NCBI GenBank assembly: GCA_006546595.1 | Contig: VIAD01000014.1 | Location: forward strand, 1 to 35,067 | Length of the DNA stretch: 35,067 nucleotides | Direction of reading: 5' to 3' | Source: Moraxellaceae bacterium AER2_44_116 | GTDB lineage: Bacteria; Pseudomonadota; Gammaproteobacteria; Pseudomonadales; Moraxellaceae | Part shown: positions 1 to 8,870 of the stretch, piece after piece | How the letters are laid out: every line of letters starts with the position of its first letter | How positions within the stretch are numbered: the stretch's first letter is position 1 | The notes under the pieces: generated by a model | Told to the model about the DNA's origin: nothing | The model's input: the letters and a program-made list of their open reading frames with translations, nothing else | Database searches by the model: none | Translations under genes and position numbers: made by a program

Positions 1-2602
1 TGTACGTTTGGTTTTGTGTGCCGTTGGCTAGCGTGGCGGCTGTGCCTGTTAATACGGGGGCAGCGTTGCTAGAGGCAATAATCGGGGTAAAGCCCGTTGG
101 AGAAGCATCATTCGTCACTGTATTAATATCTTTAGCCAGCATGGTGCCTGCGGCTGTGCCATCACTTATCCATAATTCAGTGCCATTAGTGCCATTATTG
201 GCTTGAAACAACGCCGTACCATTACCTAATGATATAAAATTAGTAGGCGATGAGTCCGTACTACCAGCCTTAATATCTTTAACCAACACGGTGCCTGCGG
301 CAGTACCATCACTCACCCATAATTCAATACCATTGATGCCATCAGTAGCACTAAACAATACTTTGCCATTACCTAGTGACACTAAGTTAGAAGGAGATGA
401 GTACGCTGTGCCTGCATTAATATCTTTGACTAATGTTGTGCCTGCTGTGGTGCCATCACTCACCCATAACTCCGCACCATTGATTGTTACATCATTGGCA
501 GTAAACAACGCGCTGCCATTACCTAATGACACAAAATTAGCAGGGTTAGATTGAAACCCACCACCTGCAATATCTTTGACCTGCATGGTACCTGCTGCAG
601 TGCCATCGGTGACCCATAATTCGTTACCAGCGACACCGCCAGACGCCCGAAACAACACTTTACCATTGCCTAACGCCACAAACTCACTAGGATTGGAGCT
701 ACCGCTACCGACGGTATTAATATTTTTAAGCAGCATTGTGCCTGCGGTTGTACCATCACTTACCCATAATTCAGCACCATTAGTCGTATCCGTGGCTTTA
801 AATAACGCTGTGCCATTGCCTAACGAAAAAAAGTTGGAGGGGGAAGAGTTAGCCGCACTACCGACATTAATATCTTTAACCAGCATTGTGCCTGCGGCTG
901 TGCCATCGCTTACCCATAATTCACTACCATTGCTTGCATCGGCGGCTTGAAATAACGCCTTGCCATTGCCTAACGATACAAAGTTGGAAGGGGAAGAGTT
1001 AGCCGCACTACCGACATTAATATCTTTAACCAGCATCGTGCCTGCGGCTGTGCCATCACTCACCCATAACTCTTGGCCATTAATGGCTTCTGTGGCTCTA
1101 AACAACACCTTACCATTGCCTAACGACACCAAGAAAGAAGGACTTGAGTTACCTCCTGTATTATTAATATCTTTAACCAGCATCGTGCCTGCGGCCGTAC
1201 CGTCACTTACCCATAATTCATTACCATTAACGCCATCATCGGCAGCAAATAACACCTTGCCATTACCCAACAACACAGGAGCAGAAGGCGATGAGCTTTT
1301 TGTGATAGTGTTAATATCTTTAACGCGCACTGTACCTGCCGTTGTGCCATCACTCACCCATAATTCAGCACCATTCGTTGCATCAGTGGCTTGAAACAAC
1401 ACCGTGCCATTGCCTAAGGACACTAAGCTTTTAGGAGAGGAGCCAAGCGCACCTGCATTAATGTCTTTGACCAGCATCGTGCCTGCGGCTGTGCCATCAC
1501 TCACCCATAACTCAATGCCATTAATACCCTCAGTGGCAGTAAACAACACCTTGCCATTACCCAAGGACACCAATTCTTGCGTACTTCCACCACTGCTTAT
1601 TGTTCCTGCATAAATATCTTTAACCAGCATTGTGCCTGCTTCGGTGCCATCACTCACCCATAACTCAGTGCCATTGATGCCATCATCCGCTTGAAACAAC
1701 ACATTGCCATTGCCTAAGGACGCAAAGTATTGAGCACTTGAGCTAAGTGCACCTGCCTTAATATCTTTGACCAGCATGGTGCCTGCGTTGGTACCATCAG
1801 TGATCCATAGCTCAGCGCCATTAATACCATCATTCGCTCTAAACAAGGCTTTGCCATTGCCTAACGAAAAAAATCTTTGAATCTCCGTTGCACCTGTGCC
1901 TGCTCTAATATCTTTAACCAGCATGGTACCTGCTGTTGTGCCATCACTTATCCATAGCTCAGGGCCATTGGCCGCATCAGTGGCTTGAAATAACACCTTA
2001 CCATTGCCTAATAAAAACAATTGTTGAGGAGAGGAGTTAGCCGTTCCTGCATTAATGTTTTTGACCAACACGGTGCCTGCTGTTGTGCCATCACTCACCC
2101 ATAATTCAGCACCATTGGCCGCATCAGTGGCTTGAAACAACACCGTGCCATTGCCTAACGATACAAAATTGGAGGGGGAAGAGTTAGCTGCACTACCGAC
2201 ATTAATATCTTTAACCAGCATCGTGCCTGCGGCTGTGCCATCTGTTACCCACAACTCAATACCGTTATTAGTACTACCATCATTGGCTCTAAACAATGCC
2301 TTGCCATTGCCTAATAACACAAATTGCTGAGTGTTTGAGGTAGTTGTGCCTACATTAATATCTTTTAATAACATGGTGCCTGCGGCTGTGCCATCAGTGA
2401 CCCACGGTTCGGCACCAGTAGTACCATCAGAGGCCGTAAACACTATCTTGCCATTGCCTAACGAAAAAAACTGAGAAGAAGAAGAGTCACTCGTACCTGC
2501 ATTAATATCTTTGACCAACATGGTGCCTGCGTCGGTGCCATCGGTGATCCATAGCTCTGTGCCATTAATGCCATCGGTTGCGCTAAATACATAATTTGTC
2601 AT
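1..2602 (-). CDS. ELWxxDGT-repeat surface/secreted protein, C-terminus beyond left edge
   Basis: Reading the minus strand from ATG at 2602 gives a frame open to the left edge (867 codons, no stop). An RBS-like AGAGG lies 9 bases upstream. The protein starts MTNYVFSATDGINGTELW and is built of 17 tandem units of 49-51 residues, each with a core like ELWVSDGTAAGTMLVKDI followed by SLGNGKVLF. This is the ELWxxDGT repeat family, usually found in large secreted or cell-surface proteins of unknown role and predicted to form beta-propeller or beta-solenoid structure. After the last unit comes NAAPVLTGTAATLANG, which looks like the start of a cadherin-like/tandem Ig domain, so the protein is probably much longer. 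I see no Sec signal peptide; export by a type I system with a C-terminal signal is an inference. It lies 123 bp downstream of the pilus operon on the same strand. Unit spacing is always a multiple of three, so the repeat is under coding constraint. Confidence 0.88.
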   Translation of the reverse strand, partial: MTNYVFSATDGINGTELWITDGTDAGTMLVKDINAGTSDSSSSQFFSLGNGKIVFTASDGTTGAEPWVTDGTAAGTMLLKDINVGTTTSNTQQFVLLGNGKALFRANDGSTNNGIELWVTDGTAAGTMLVKDINVGSAANSSPSNFVSLGNGTVLFQATDAANGAELWVSDGTTAGTVLVKNINAGTANSSPQQLFLLGNGKVLFQATDAANGPELWISDGTTAGTMLVKDIRAGTGATEIQRFFSLGNGKALFRANDGINGAELWITDGTNAGTMLVKDIKAGALSSSAQYFASLGNGNVLFQADDGINGTELWVSDGTEAGTMLVKDIYAGTISSGGSTQELVSLGNGKVLFTATEGINGIELWVSDGTAAGTMLVKDINAGALGSSPKSLVSLGNGTVLFQATDATNGAELWVSDGTTAGTVRVKDINTITKSSSPSAPVLLGNGKVLFAADDGVNGNELWVSDGTAAGTMLVKDINNTGGNSSPSFLVSLGNGKVLFRATEAINGQELWVSDGTAAGTMLVKDINVGSAANSSPSNFVSLGNGKALFQAADASNGSELWVSDGTAAGTMLVKDINVGSAANSSPSNFFSLGNGTALFKATDTTNGAELWVSDGTTAGTMLLKNINTVGSGSSNPSEFVALGNGKVLFRASGGVAGNELWVTDGTAAGTMQVKDIAGGGFQSNPANFVSLGNGSALFTANDVTINGAELWVSDGTTAGTTLVKDINAGTAYSSPSNLVSLGNGKVLFSATDGINGIELWVSDGTAAGTVLVKDIKAGSTDSSPTNFISLGNGTALFQANNGTNGTELWISDGTAAGTMLAKDINTVTNDASPTGFTPIIASSNAAPVLTGTAATLANGTQNQTY
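99..2590 (-). repeat. 17 tandem 147-153 bp coding repeats
   Basis: The conserved core aatatcttt (or a close variant) recurs at 125, 272, 419, 569, 719, 869, 1019, 1166, 1313, 1460, 1613, 1760, 1907, 2054, 2204, 2357 and 2504. Spacing is 147, 150 or 153 bp, always in frame. Units near 830, 980 and 2165 share long, almost identical stretches, which points to recent unit duplication or conversion. Confidence 0.95.
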
Positions 2603-2679
2603 TTTTTATTGCCTCTTTTGTTGGGGGTTGGCGTATTGCCCTGTCTTGTGCTAATGCGAGTTAAACAAACACATAAGGA

Positions 2680-2718
2680 TCAAAAATATACGTTCATCTA
2701 GCTTAGTCAAAAATATAC
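2680..2718 (-). promoter_or_regulatory. Paired 12-bp direct repeat upstream of the ELWxxDGT gene
   Basis: TCAAAAATATAC occurs at 2680-2691 and again at 2707-2718, 27 bp apart, in the 123-bp gap before the ELWxxDGT gene. On the coding strand this reads GTATATTTTTGA twice. TTGACT, 16 bases, then TATTTT is a possible weak promoter inside it. The sites may bind a regulator. No protein can be assigned. Confidence 0.35.
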
Positions 2719-2725
2719 ATCATGG

Positions 2726-3157
2726 CTAAAAAGTCAGCGTTAAAACTAAATTATCGCTATATGCCCCTACACGTGCTGATTGCTGCGCCGTCACACGGCC
2801 ATATAGGCTAAAACTGGTCAATAAGCCACCACCATTCACAACGCTAGTCCCTGCTGTACCGTCACCCCATACCGTTGTACGGCCACTATTGGTATAAAGG
2901 TTATAGTTAAGCGCGTATATGCCTTGCATCATTTTACGTTGACTGTAGCTACCCATGCCTGCACTCAAGGCTATCGAATAGCTATCGGCAACGCTGTCGC
3001 ACGTGACTTCTACTAAGCCCGTACTGTCTAAATCGACGGTATCAAACACATCATAATTACCAAACAACACAGGCTGAACGACAACAGTACACGCTGCCCA
3101 TACAGTGTTTGATGCCAATAACAAAACAACGCGCAGTAAACTTGTTAATACTTTCAT
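2726..3157 (-). CDS. Spore coat U (SCPU) domain pilin, likely tip or minor subunit
   Basis: This 143-residue protein has a Sec signal peptide (about residues 1-21, ending VWA). A mature SCPU-type beta-sandwich follows, starting ACTVVVQPVLFGNYDV. Typical SCPU features are the early Cys, FGNYD, a second Cys in VEVTCDS, a YNLYTN segment and a C-terminal LVLTLTF strand that would be donated or capped during assembly. It is the last gene of the chaperone-usher operon. Its ATG overlaps the usher stop by 4 bp, so translation is probably coupled. In Csu-type systems the distal SCPU gene usually encodes the tip adhesin, normally a two-domain protein. This one has a single domain, so minor subunit is equally possible. 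Confidence 0.82.
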   Translation of the reverse strand: MKVLTSLLRVVLLLASNTVWAACTVVVQPVLFGNYDVFDTVDLDSTGLVEVTCDSVADSYSIALSAGMGSYSQRKMMQGIYALNYNLYTNSGRTTVWGDGTAGTSVVNGGGLLTSFSLYGRVTAQQSARVGAYSDNLVLTLTF

Positions 3158-5520
3158 GGCGCTGCCTCTGTTGGTGTAGCACAGGTATATACGCCTAAGT
3201 GCGGCTGTGTTTGATTGGGTGTTTTAAGTGCAACGCTAATATGGCAACGATGGTCTTGCCATTGCACAACAAAGGTTTGTGGTGTGGTGCTTAAATCGGT
3301 TAAATACACTTTACCTAGCAAACCCACAGGAAACAGCTCTTGATTAACGGTGCTTTGTACGCTGGCTCCCGTAGGCACGGGTTGTCCGTTGCTTTGTAGT
3401 ACGGTGAGTGTGGCCGAATGGGCTTTTTTAACAGGGAACTTAACGTACATCCCCCCGCGAAGGGTAGGAATTACTTCAACAGTGGCAGATTGTATTTGAG
3501 CATTTAAGGGTAAGTCTTCTATGGCTAAACGGAGTGTATTGCTTTGATAGGCGCGTAATTGTGGAATCATCAGCGTGCCTTGTTCATTGGTTTTACCCAT
3601 TAAACGATTATCATGATAAACACGTACATTGTTAAACTCAGGCACTTCAACTACCGCAAAGCCTTTATCAATGCGTTGCCCTAAAAATGTCTGCCCCTCT
3701 AAAAAGGCAACACTGCCCGATACCCGCGCTTCGTTGGCTGTTTGATGATGTTGACGCTCTGTTTTAACGCCGTATCGCCCTATATTGTTTTGCCATAATA
3801 AGGCGGCTTCTTGTTTATCGGATTGACCACGCTCAGCCGCTAACAAATATCCCCAATCTTGGCCTGTTTGTAAATGACGCTGTACGCTCAAACGCTCTTT
3901 GTCTTGTTGTGGATACACGGTCAGTTGTGCATGGTTTGAATGGCCTAAGGGCAAGCTATAGTTAATTTGTGTTAAGGTGTCTTTGTCATCGTCCATAGTA
4001 TGCGTTAATGACGCAGCGAATGTACCCCAACGTCCCAAGTTAGCACTGTAGCTTGCTTGGACAAAACTAAACTTAACGGCATCAAATGGTTTTTGGTAGG
4101 TGTAGCTTGTACTGAGACTACCGCGTTGCCCCAAGGGCATATTGGCAAAAAACTGGCCTGTATAATGCAGGGGCTGTAATTGATTAAAAGCATCCAAATT
4201 GACATAGTCACGCGACTGCACAACCACGTTAGTCCCCACATTAAAGACAGGTCGCTGATGCGTCATCGCAACAGATAATGCACTCCCCTGCTTATCATCA
4301 TGATGACTAGCTGCCCCAACGGCATGAATAGCCCCTAAGACGGGATGCGTTACGACCGTGCCATAACTCAACATTTGTTGGCGACGGCTGATCTGTCCCT
4401 CAAACTCTACGGTAAATCTATCGTTAATGCCCTGACGATGCACCACACTCGCAAACGCTTGTCCATAGTTTTGGCTATCTATGCCGTAATTTTGTCTAAT
4501 AACCCCCATTTGCACCGCATACTCATGTAAGCCTGCACGTAACGACTGAGGACTAACGTAATACGGCACCACAATTTCTTGTTGTTGACCCAAAATATCC
4601 GTGACAACCACTTTCGCTTCGCCTTGTCCTGTCACCACAGGTAAATTTTGGATATCAAATGGGCCAACGGGTAGCTTTTGGGTCGCTCGCTTAACATTGT
4701 TAATAAAAACATCTGCACTAGACGCAATGGCGGATGCACCTGCAATAGATGGCTGAGGGACGGTAATTTTATTAGGCTGTAAGGCAAAATTAGTGCCAAA
4801 TTGCACACCTGCAAAACGTATATTTGCTCCCAAACCAATATCCTTACTAATGGCATCACCTATTTTGACGGTGTATAGCTGCTGTAATTGATGATGGGTA
4901 AAACTGGTATTTAAGCGTAGCGTATCTGTGTTTTGCTGAGCCAAATCTCGAACAAGCAATTGATTCTCTAAAATTCCCAAAGAGGAAAAAGCAACCGTTT
5001 CTATAGATGCTTGATGGCTAAATACGTCATTTATCTGACGCGTTAAGACATCATAATTAACATAAACACCTAATGTTTTAGGCGCGTTGGGCGGCCAGGC
5101 TGATATGGAAGACAAATCTTTGACGTTACGCGCAAAAAAACTCACATCTGCCATGAAAGCAACAGTGGCATTGATGTCATCAATTTTATAACTCAAACCA
5201 CTGACACTATCGACAGGATAATAAGCAAGATTTTTATGCGTAATGGGGGTTAATGACGGGGACTTTAAGGTGAGTTTTTGCCAGTCACGCATAGCAATAA
5301 ATAGCTGGCCTTGACTGTTTCGCAAACACAAAATAGGGCTTTGTAAAGGAGACTGAAGATTAACACTGGGCAACAACCATTGCTCGGTAAGTACAGTGTC
5401 ATTGGCTAAACTTGGATTTATCCATAAAAAATACAAGACGATATAACAATAATTGAAACTGTTTGTTAATCTACATGACTCAAGACTTCTTTTTATCAAT
5501 AATAACACGCGCTTCATCAT
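3154..5520 (-). CDS. Outer-membrane fimbrial usher (FimD/PapC family, archaic Csu-like)
   Basis: This 788-residue usher translocates chaperone-bound pilin subunits across the outer membrane and templates fibre assembly. The N-terminus is a long hydrophobic signal region ending near PSLAND. It is followed by the periplasmic N-domain, a beta-barrel rich in alternating aromatic/polar strands, a middle plug region (GASAIASSADVFINNVKRA, then VTDILGQQQEIVVPYYVS) and C-terminal domains with RVYHDNRLMGKTNEQG and PTLRGGMYVKF. The length and the SCPU pilin partners fit the archaic (sigma/Csu) usher class rather than classical FimD. It lies 90 bp downstream of the chaperone and overlaps the following pilin by 4 bp. 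Confidence 0.9.
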   Translation of the reverse strand: MMKRVLLLIKRSLESCRLTNSFNYCYIVLYFLWINPSLANDTVLTEQWLLPSVNLQSPLQSPILCLRNSQGQLFIAMRDWQKLTLKSPSLTPITHKNLAYYPVDSVSGLSYKIDDINATVAFMADVSFFARNVKDLSSISAWPPNAPKTLGVYVNYDVLTRQINDVFSHQASIETVAFSSLGILENQLLVRDLAQQNTDTLRLNTSFTHHQLQQLYTVKIGDAISKDIGLGANIRFAGVQFGTNFALQPNKITVPQPSIAGASAIASSADVFINNVKRATQKLPVGPFDIQNLPVVTGQGEAKVVVTDILGQQQEIVVPYYVSPQSLRAGLHEYAVQMGVIRQNYGIDSQNYGQAFASVVHRQGINDRFTVEFEGQISRRQQMLSYGTVVTHPVLGAIHAVGAASHHDDKQGSALSVAMTHQRPVFNVGTNVVVQSRDYVNLDAFNQLQPLHYTGQFFANMPLGQRGSLSTSYTYQKPFDAVKFSFVQASYSANLGRWGTFAASLTHTMDDDKDTLTQINYSLPLGHSNHAQLTVYPQQDKERLSVQRHLQTGQDWGYLLAAERGQSDKQEAALLWQNNIGRYGVKTERQHHQTANEARVSGSVAFLEGQTFLGQRIDKGFAVVEVPEFNNVRVYHDNRLMGKTNEQGTLMIPQLRAYQSNTLRLAIEDLPLNAQIQSATVEVIPTLRGGMYVKFPVKKAHSATLTVLQSNGQPVPTGASVQSTVNQELFPVGLLGKVYLTDLSTTPQTFVVQWQDHRCHISVALKTPNQTQPHLGVYTCATPTEAAP

Positions 5521-5610
5521 CCTCTAAAATAGCCGCTTACGCTTTAGGTTATTATTGCAACGGCACCCATAAAAAAGCCAACAATAGATAAAAGCCAATA
5601 GAGATAAGTA

Positions 5611-6336
5611 TCATCCCTCTACCGTTATATCTGTGACTAATACTTGCTCTGTAATATCCGTTTTTAGATGTAACTGTATTGTTTGCTGTGGCAACAATTT
5701 ATCGGTTTTTATTGTCCATTCTTTTTGAGTATTAGGTAGCAAATACGATAACACTTTCGTATTTTTAAACACTTCTACGCCATTGAGTAAAAAGTGATAA
5801 CCCAAAATTTGTACATGGCTATTGCCCGTGTTATGCGCACTCAACACAACACTGTCTTTTGTCATACGTTTGAGTGTCCACGCAATACTAGGTGGCGCAG
5901 GCGTAATGAATTTAGGGGCAACAAAAATAGGCAAACTCGCCCGCAAGGCAATATTTAATCCCGTTTTTTGAGTATCAGGTGAGGGTATTTCTTCTATAAA
6001 CAAACGATAGGTTTTTTCTTGGGTTGACGTAATGCCATTGGGCAAGCCAACACGAATCACATAATTTGTTTTAGGTGGAATGGTGGCAATAGCAGGCGTT
6101 GCAATAATATCGTCAGTGTCGTTAAAAACATCCTCGCCACTCGCTTGCTGCAACCACTCAACAGCATTAACCTGCACAACCATTGGCGTGTCGCGCTGAT
6201 TGGCCACATTAAACACCGCAGAGGTTTGAGTTGCATTTAAATTTGCTCTAAATGGACTAATCACTAAACCTGTTGCATGACTTAGATTAACAACAAGCAA
6301 CATCAGCAACACAGTGACTGTATTTTTTAAAAACAT
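5611..6336 (-). CDS. Periplasmic pilus chaperone (PapD/CsuC-like)
   Basis: This 241-residue protein has a clear signal peptide (about residues 1-21, ending LSHA). The first immunoglobulin-like domain starts TGLVISPFRANLNATQTSAV. SPFRANL matches the archaic-chaperone pattern (xSPxRxxL), and the conserved edge-strand block is PPKTNYVIRVGLP. The second domain includes AHNTGNSHVQILGYHFLLNG. Such chaperones complete the fold of each SCPU subunit by donor-strand complementation and deliver it to the usher. It sits between the first pilin, from which a hairpin separates it, and the usher. Confidence 0.9.
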   Translation of the reverse strand: MFLKNTVTVLLMLLVVNLSHATGLVISPFRANLNATQTSAVFNVANQRDTPMVVQVNAVEWLQQASGEDVFNDTDDIIATPAIATIPPKTNYVIRVGLPNGITSTQEKTYRLFIEEIPSPDTQKTGLNIALRASLPIFVAPKFITPAPPSIAWTLKRMTKDSVVLSAHNTGNSHVQILGYHFLLNGVEVFKNTKVLSYLLPNTQKEWTIKTDKLLPQQTIQLHLKTDITEQVLVTDITVEG

Positions 6337-6436
6337 GTTAAACTCTATTTTTATTGTTAATACATTTAGTATAAAGCGTAGATAGTGACTGTTTATATTG
6401 CGCAGTACTTATCAACTATCAAGCACAACAAAAACT

Positions 6437-6465
6437 AAAAAAGCCATTAAAATAATGGCTTTTTT
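6437..6465 (-). terminator. Intra-operon hairpin with flanking A/T runs
   Basis: AAAAAAGCCATTA at 6437-6449 pairs perfectly with its reverse complement at 6453-6465 around a 3-base loop. On the minus transcript the hairpin is followed by a U-rich run. It lies between the stop of the first SCPU pilin (6480) and the chaperone start (6336). It could partly terminate transcription so that the first pilin is made in excess. Confidence 0.75.
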
Positions 6466-6479
6466 ATTTACATAGCAAC

Positions 6480-6968
6480 TTAAAAAGTTACAGTCATAAC
6501 CAATGTATCGGTATAGGCACCCACTGGTGCGGTATTGGCAGCAGGAATACGGCCGTACACGTCAATGGTTTGCAATGAGCCATCAGCGGTAACTGGTTCT
6601 GCAGCAAAAGCCGCTGTACGACCAGCATCACTGAATAACTCGTAAGGCAATCTATTTGCACCGCTACTCATACGACGTGTACCACTAAAAGCGGTACCAT
6701 TACCTGCACTCAATGTAACGCCTACCGCACCATCGGTACAAGTTACATCAACACTGGCTGCGGCATCTTTAGGGGTTGAGGCGTTAGCAACTACAGCATC
6801 ATAGTTACCAAATGCTAAGGGTGTGGTTGCAGCATCAATGGAGCAGTTAGCAATAACCGTTGCAGATACCGCAAGGTTATCTGTAACAGTTGCTGCATTG
6901 ACGTTTAACCCTGTAATAGCCAAGGCAGAAACTAACGCCACGCGTGACATAAGTTTTGTAGTTTTCAT
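6480..6968 (-). CDS. SCPU-domain pilin, probable major subunit (CsuA/B-like)
   Basis: This 162-residue protein has a signal peptide (about residues 1-25, ending LNVNA). The mature part is an SCPU domain: NCSIDAATTPLAFGNYDAV, then DVTCTDGAVGVTLSAG, RRMSSGANRLPYELFSD, and the terminal strand TLVMTVTF. An N-terminal donor-strand-like stretch (ATVTDNLAVSATVIA) precedes the first Cys. It is the promoter-proximal gene of the operon and carries a good RBS (AGGTGA, 6 bases before ATG). First position, small size and the downstream hairpin all fit the major shaft subunit. Confidence 0.87.
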   Translation of the reverse strand: MKTTKLMSRVALVSALAITGLNVNAATVTDNLAVSATVIANCSIDAATTPLAFGNYDAVVANASTPKDAAASVDVTCTDGAVGVTLSAGNGTAFSGTRRMSSGANRLPYELFSDAGRTAAFAAEPVTADGSLQTIDVYGRIPAANTAPVGAYTDTLVMTVTF

Positions 6969-7250
6969 AAATTCACCTAAAAATTAAATGGTTGTGTTGT
7001 TTAGTTTAAAGCCACTAGTGCCTAAATTAGCGCATATGCTGTATTACAACATAACACAGATAGTCAGAACAAAACGCTACAAGTCCTGAATATTAAATTG
7101 TTTTATGCTAAAAAAACAAACCATACAGAAAAAATATGACAAAAAGAATAACAAAAAGAATGTTACCGAAAGAATATGACGAACGGTGTATTACTAAGGA
7201 TGTACGGATTGATGACTAAGGTTTTTTTGCACTCCTTCCGCCCAAACGTC
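6969..7250. other. Gene-free AT-rich stretch upstream of the pilus operon
   Basis: No convincing gene is visible. It must contain the promoter of the pilus operon, but no -35/-10 pair stands out. Around 7139-7175 there is a short imperfect tandem of ACAAAAAGAAT (7139, 7151 and a degenerate copy at 7165). Confidence 0.5.
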
Positions 7251-7463
7251 TTATCCCAAAAGTCCCATTTTCTCCTTCAATCTCAGAGCCAATTCCAGAA
7301 TATCCTCCTCACTCCGTTCTTTTTCCCGTTCTGGAATCAAATTTCGCAAACGTGTGCACTCACACGCAGGCAACAAAGCGGCGTCAGCCTCTACACCCCA
7401 ACGCCCTGAATTATCGACCAACGCATCCAGCAATTGCTGAATATGGCACTCCATATACTGCAT
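7251..7463 (-). CDS. Hypothetical small ORF or gene fragment
   Basis: A 70-codon frame ending GLLG-stop, with a charged helical C-terminal half (REKERSEEDILELALRLKEK). I do not recognise it. It starts inside the decayed cas3 neighbourhood on the same strand and has no clear RBS. It may be the tail of another broken gene joined to the cas3 remnant by deletion. Confidence 0.3.
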   Translation of the reverse strand: MQYMECHIQQLLDALVDNSGRWGVEADAALLPACECTRLRNLIPEREKERSEEDILELALRLKEKMGLLG

Positions 7464-7961
7464 ACTGCACCACGCTTAGGTCATGGTATCGGAGCAATAA
7501 CGTGGATACCGACCTATAGTCAGCTAGCCATGCACTACAACGAGCTAAAGCGGTTTCATCAATTTGATCGGTATCATTTTCACTTTTAGTTTGCGGCAAA
7601 ATAGATAAAGCAAACTCATCAACTAATTTTTTGTTGCCATGTGCCAACGCCATAAGGCGATATGTCAGCATCATCGCGGCTTCTGTTTTGCCCGCGCCTG
7701 TCACGTCTTCAAGCAAATAAATATGGGGAGCTGACAAAATATCTACTGTCATCGCCCATTGTTGTAGTGGCGACGGCTGACTAATGGCAGGGATAAAGTG
7801 TTAAAAGTTTGGTCTTTATCAATAGCTGCGGCTAATACGCCTGAGACATGAAGGGCTTGATCAGCTTGCTCTTGGGCGTGTTGCCAATATTCGGCGAGTG
7901 GCCTTATAGTGATTTCGTAATGAAAAAATTGCGTATTTGAACCTAACCAGTCGGCCAACAC
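7411..7961 (-). pseudogene. cas3: cas3 remnant (HD/helicase of a type I CRISPR system)
   Basis: Two minus-strand frames belong together. The first (from 7961) reads LADWLGSNTQFFHYE then PLAEYWQHAQEQADQAL, typical of the end of the Cas3 HD domain. The second, entered by a one-base shift near 7798, reads FIPAISQPSPLQQWAM then IYLLEDVTGAGKTEAA, the linker and Walker A of the Cas3 helicase. About 30 codons on, LAHGNKKLVDEFALSILP and ALARCSAWLAD follow directly. Intact Cas3 has a further stretch between Walker A and this block, so there is also an internal deletion. After AWLAD the similarity stops. The HD metal site and the helicase C-terminal half are missing, and no other cas gene or CRISPR array is visible. 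The style resembles type I-E, but the subtype is uncertain. Confidence 0.75.
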
Positions 7962-8071
7962 CGTCTATCCGTTTAATAGAACTAGAAAGATAGAAATATT
8001 ACTAGACTTTAATCAAAGGACACTAATATCCGCTTGGTTTATCATTGAATACCATTTCCCACACAGGTGTA

Positions 8072-8088
8072 GGTGGTGCTCAACCACC
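8072..8088 (-). terminator. Short GC hairpin after the Cys-rich gene
   Basis: GGTGGT and ACCACC are separated by 5 bases, 13 bp downstream of the stop at 8101. No T-run follows on the minus strand, so it is a weak candidate for a transcription end. Confidence 0.3.
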
Positions 8089-8100
8089 ACCATACTGAAC

Positions 8101-8820
8101 TTAAAGAGCCAATACGCGCTTGCTCACCTGAGTTAATAACACCTCTCTTTTACGAGTGGCATCATCAAAGCAAAGCAACATCGCATCGTAACAACTGCCT
8201 ATGGCAAAGCCATCAACACAATATCGACTATCCATCAAAGAACAGGCCACGCAATTAACCAAGTGATGAAAGAGTTTTTTCTCATATCGGCTAAGTAAGT
8301 CGTTTAACTCTGATTGCGTATAGGGTGCGTTCACTATTGAGATACGCTCAGTTTTGAGCGCATCAAAGCTCGTACAATTACGCAGGGCATCGGGCATTGG
8401 CTTAATCTGTGGTTTAACCCTGCAACTGCCAGTAAGGGTTAAATGCTCGCATTGTTGGCACTTAACCATGTGCGCGTATTTGTCCATACTCCAAATTGGC
8501 TGTCCGCCCACCGTCGGTGTAAACCTATCAACTAACTTTTCAACTGATTGAATACGGCCACCTTTTTCAACTTGATTCGCCAGTTGGTGAGTCAAGTCTG
8601 TTGTTGATATGCTTTTATTCAGTGGCTCAAATTGAGCGACTAAAGACTGTCGTACTGTTTCCTGTATGACAGGATTAACCTCAGTTTTGGGGTGGTGGTC
8701 GTTGATGGCTTCATTATTTAGGCTATTGGCCAAAATGACAGGGTTAGCGATTAAGGCGGTTGGAGTAATTTGTTCTAAGGTATCCGTATCAATGACGGAA
8801 AATAAGTCATTCAAGTTCAT
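8101..8820 (-). CDS. Element protein with two Cys clusters, function unknown
   Basis: This 239-residue soluble protein resembles no family I can name. Residues 1-110 are low in Cys and probably helical. A first cluster is C121-x2-C124-x8-C133-x15-C149 and a second is C200-x2-C203-x7-C211-x8-C220, with C227 just after. Both look like metal-binding (zinc or Fe-S) knuckles. Cys-cluster proteins of this sort are common next to replication genes of plasmids and integrative elements. It is the last gene of the leftward element operon, separated from the primase by the GGGACAC repeat field. A role in element replication or its control is inferred from position only. Confidence 0.6.
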   Translation of the reverse strand: MNLNDLFSVIDTDTLEQITPTALIANPVILANSLNNEAINDHHPKTEVNPVIQETVRQSLVAQFEPLNKSISTTDLTHQLANQVEKGGRIQSVEKLVDRFTPTVGGQPIWSMDKYAHMVKCQQCEHLTLTGSCRVKPQIKPMPDALRNCTSFDALKTERISIVNAPYTQSELNDLLSRYEKKLFHHLVNCVACSLMDSRYCVDGFAIGSCYDAMLLCFDDATRKREVLLTQVSKRVLAL

Positions 8821-8870
8821 GGTGTCATCTCATCATTACATGACGCATCAAGTGATCTGCTTAAAAAATG

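Noticed and set aside
18..2330. Several plus-strand frames of 60-144 codons over the left repeat region
   Set aside because: They are antisense shadows of the ELWxxDGT gene. They share its repeat period and are cut by stops, while the minus frame is open throughout.
1..2602. CRISPR array suspected from the regular repeats
   Set aside because: The period is 147-153 bp with only partial conservation and keeps an open reading frame, so it is a protein repeat.
7411..7961. A functional Cas3
   Set aside because: Frameshift, internal deletion and loss of most of the helicase rule out activity. No array or other cas genes are seen.
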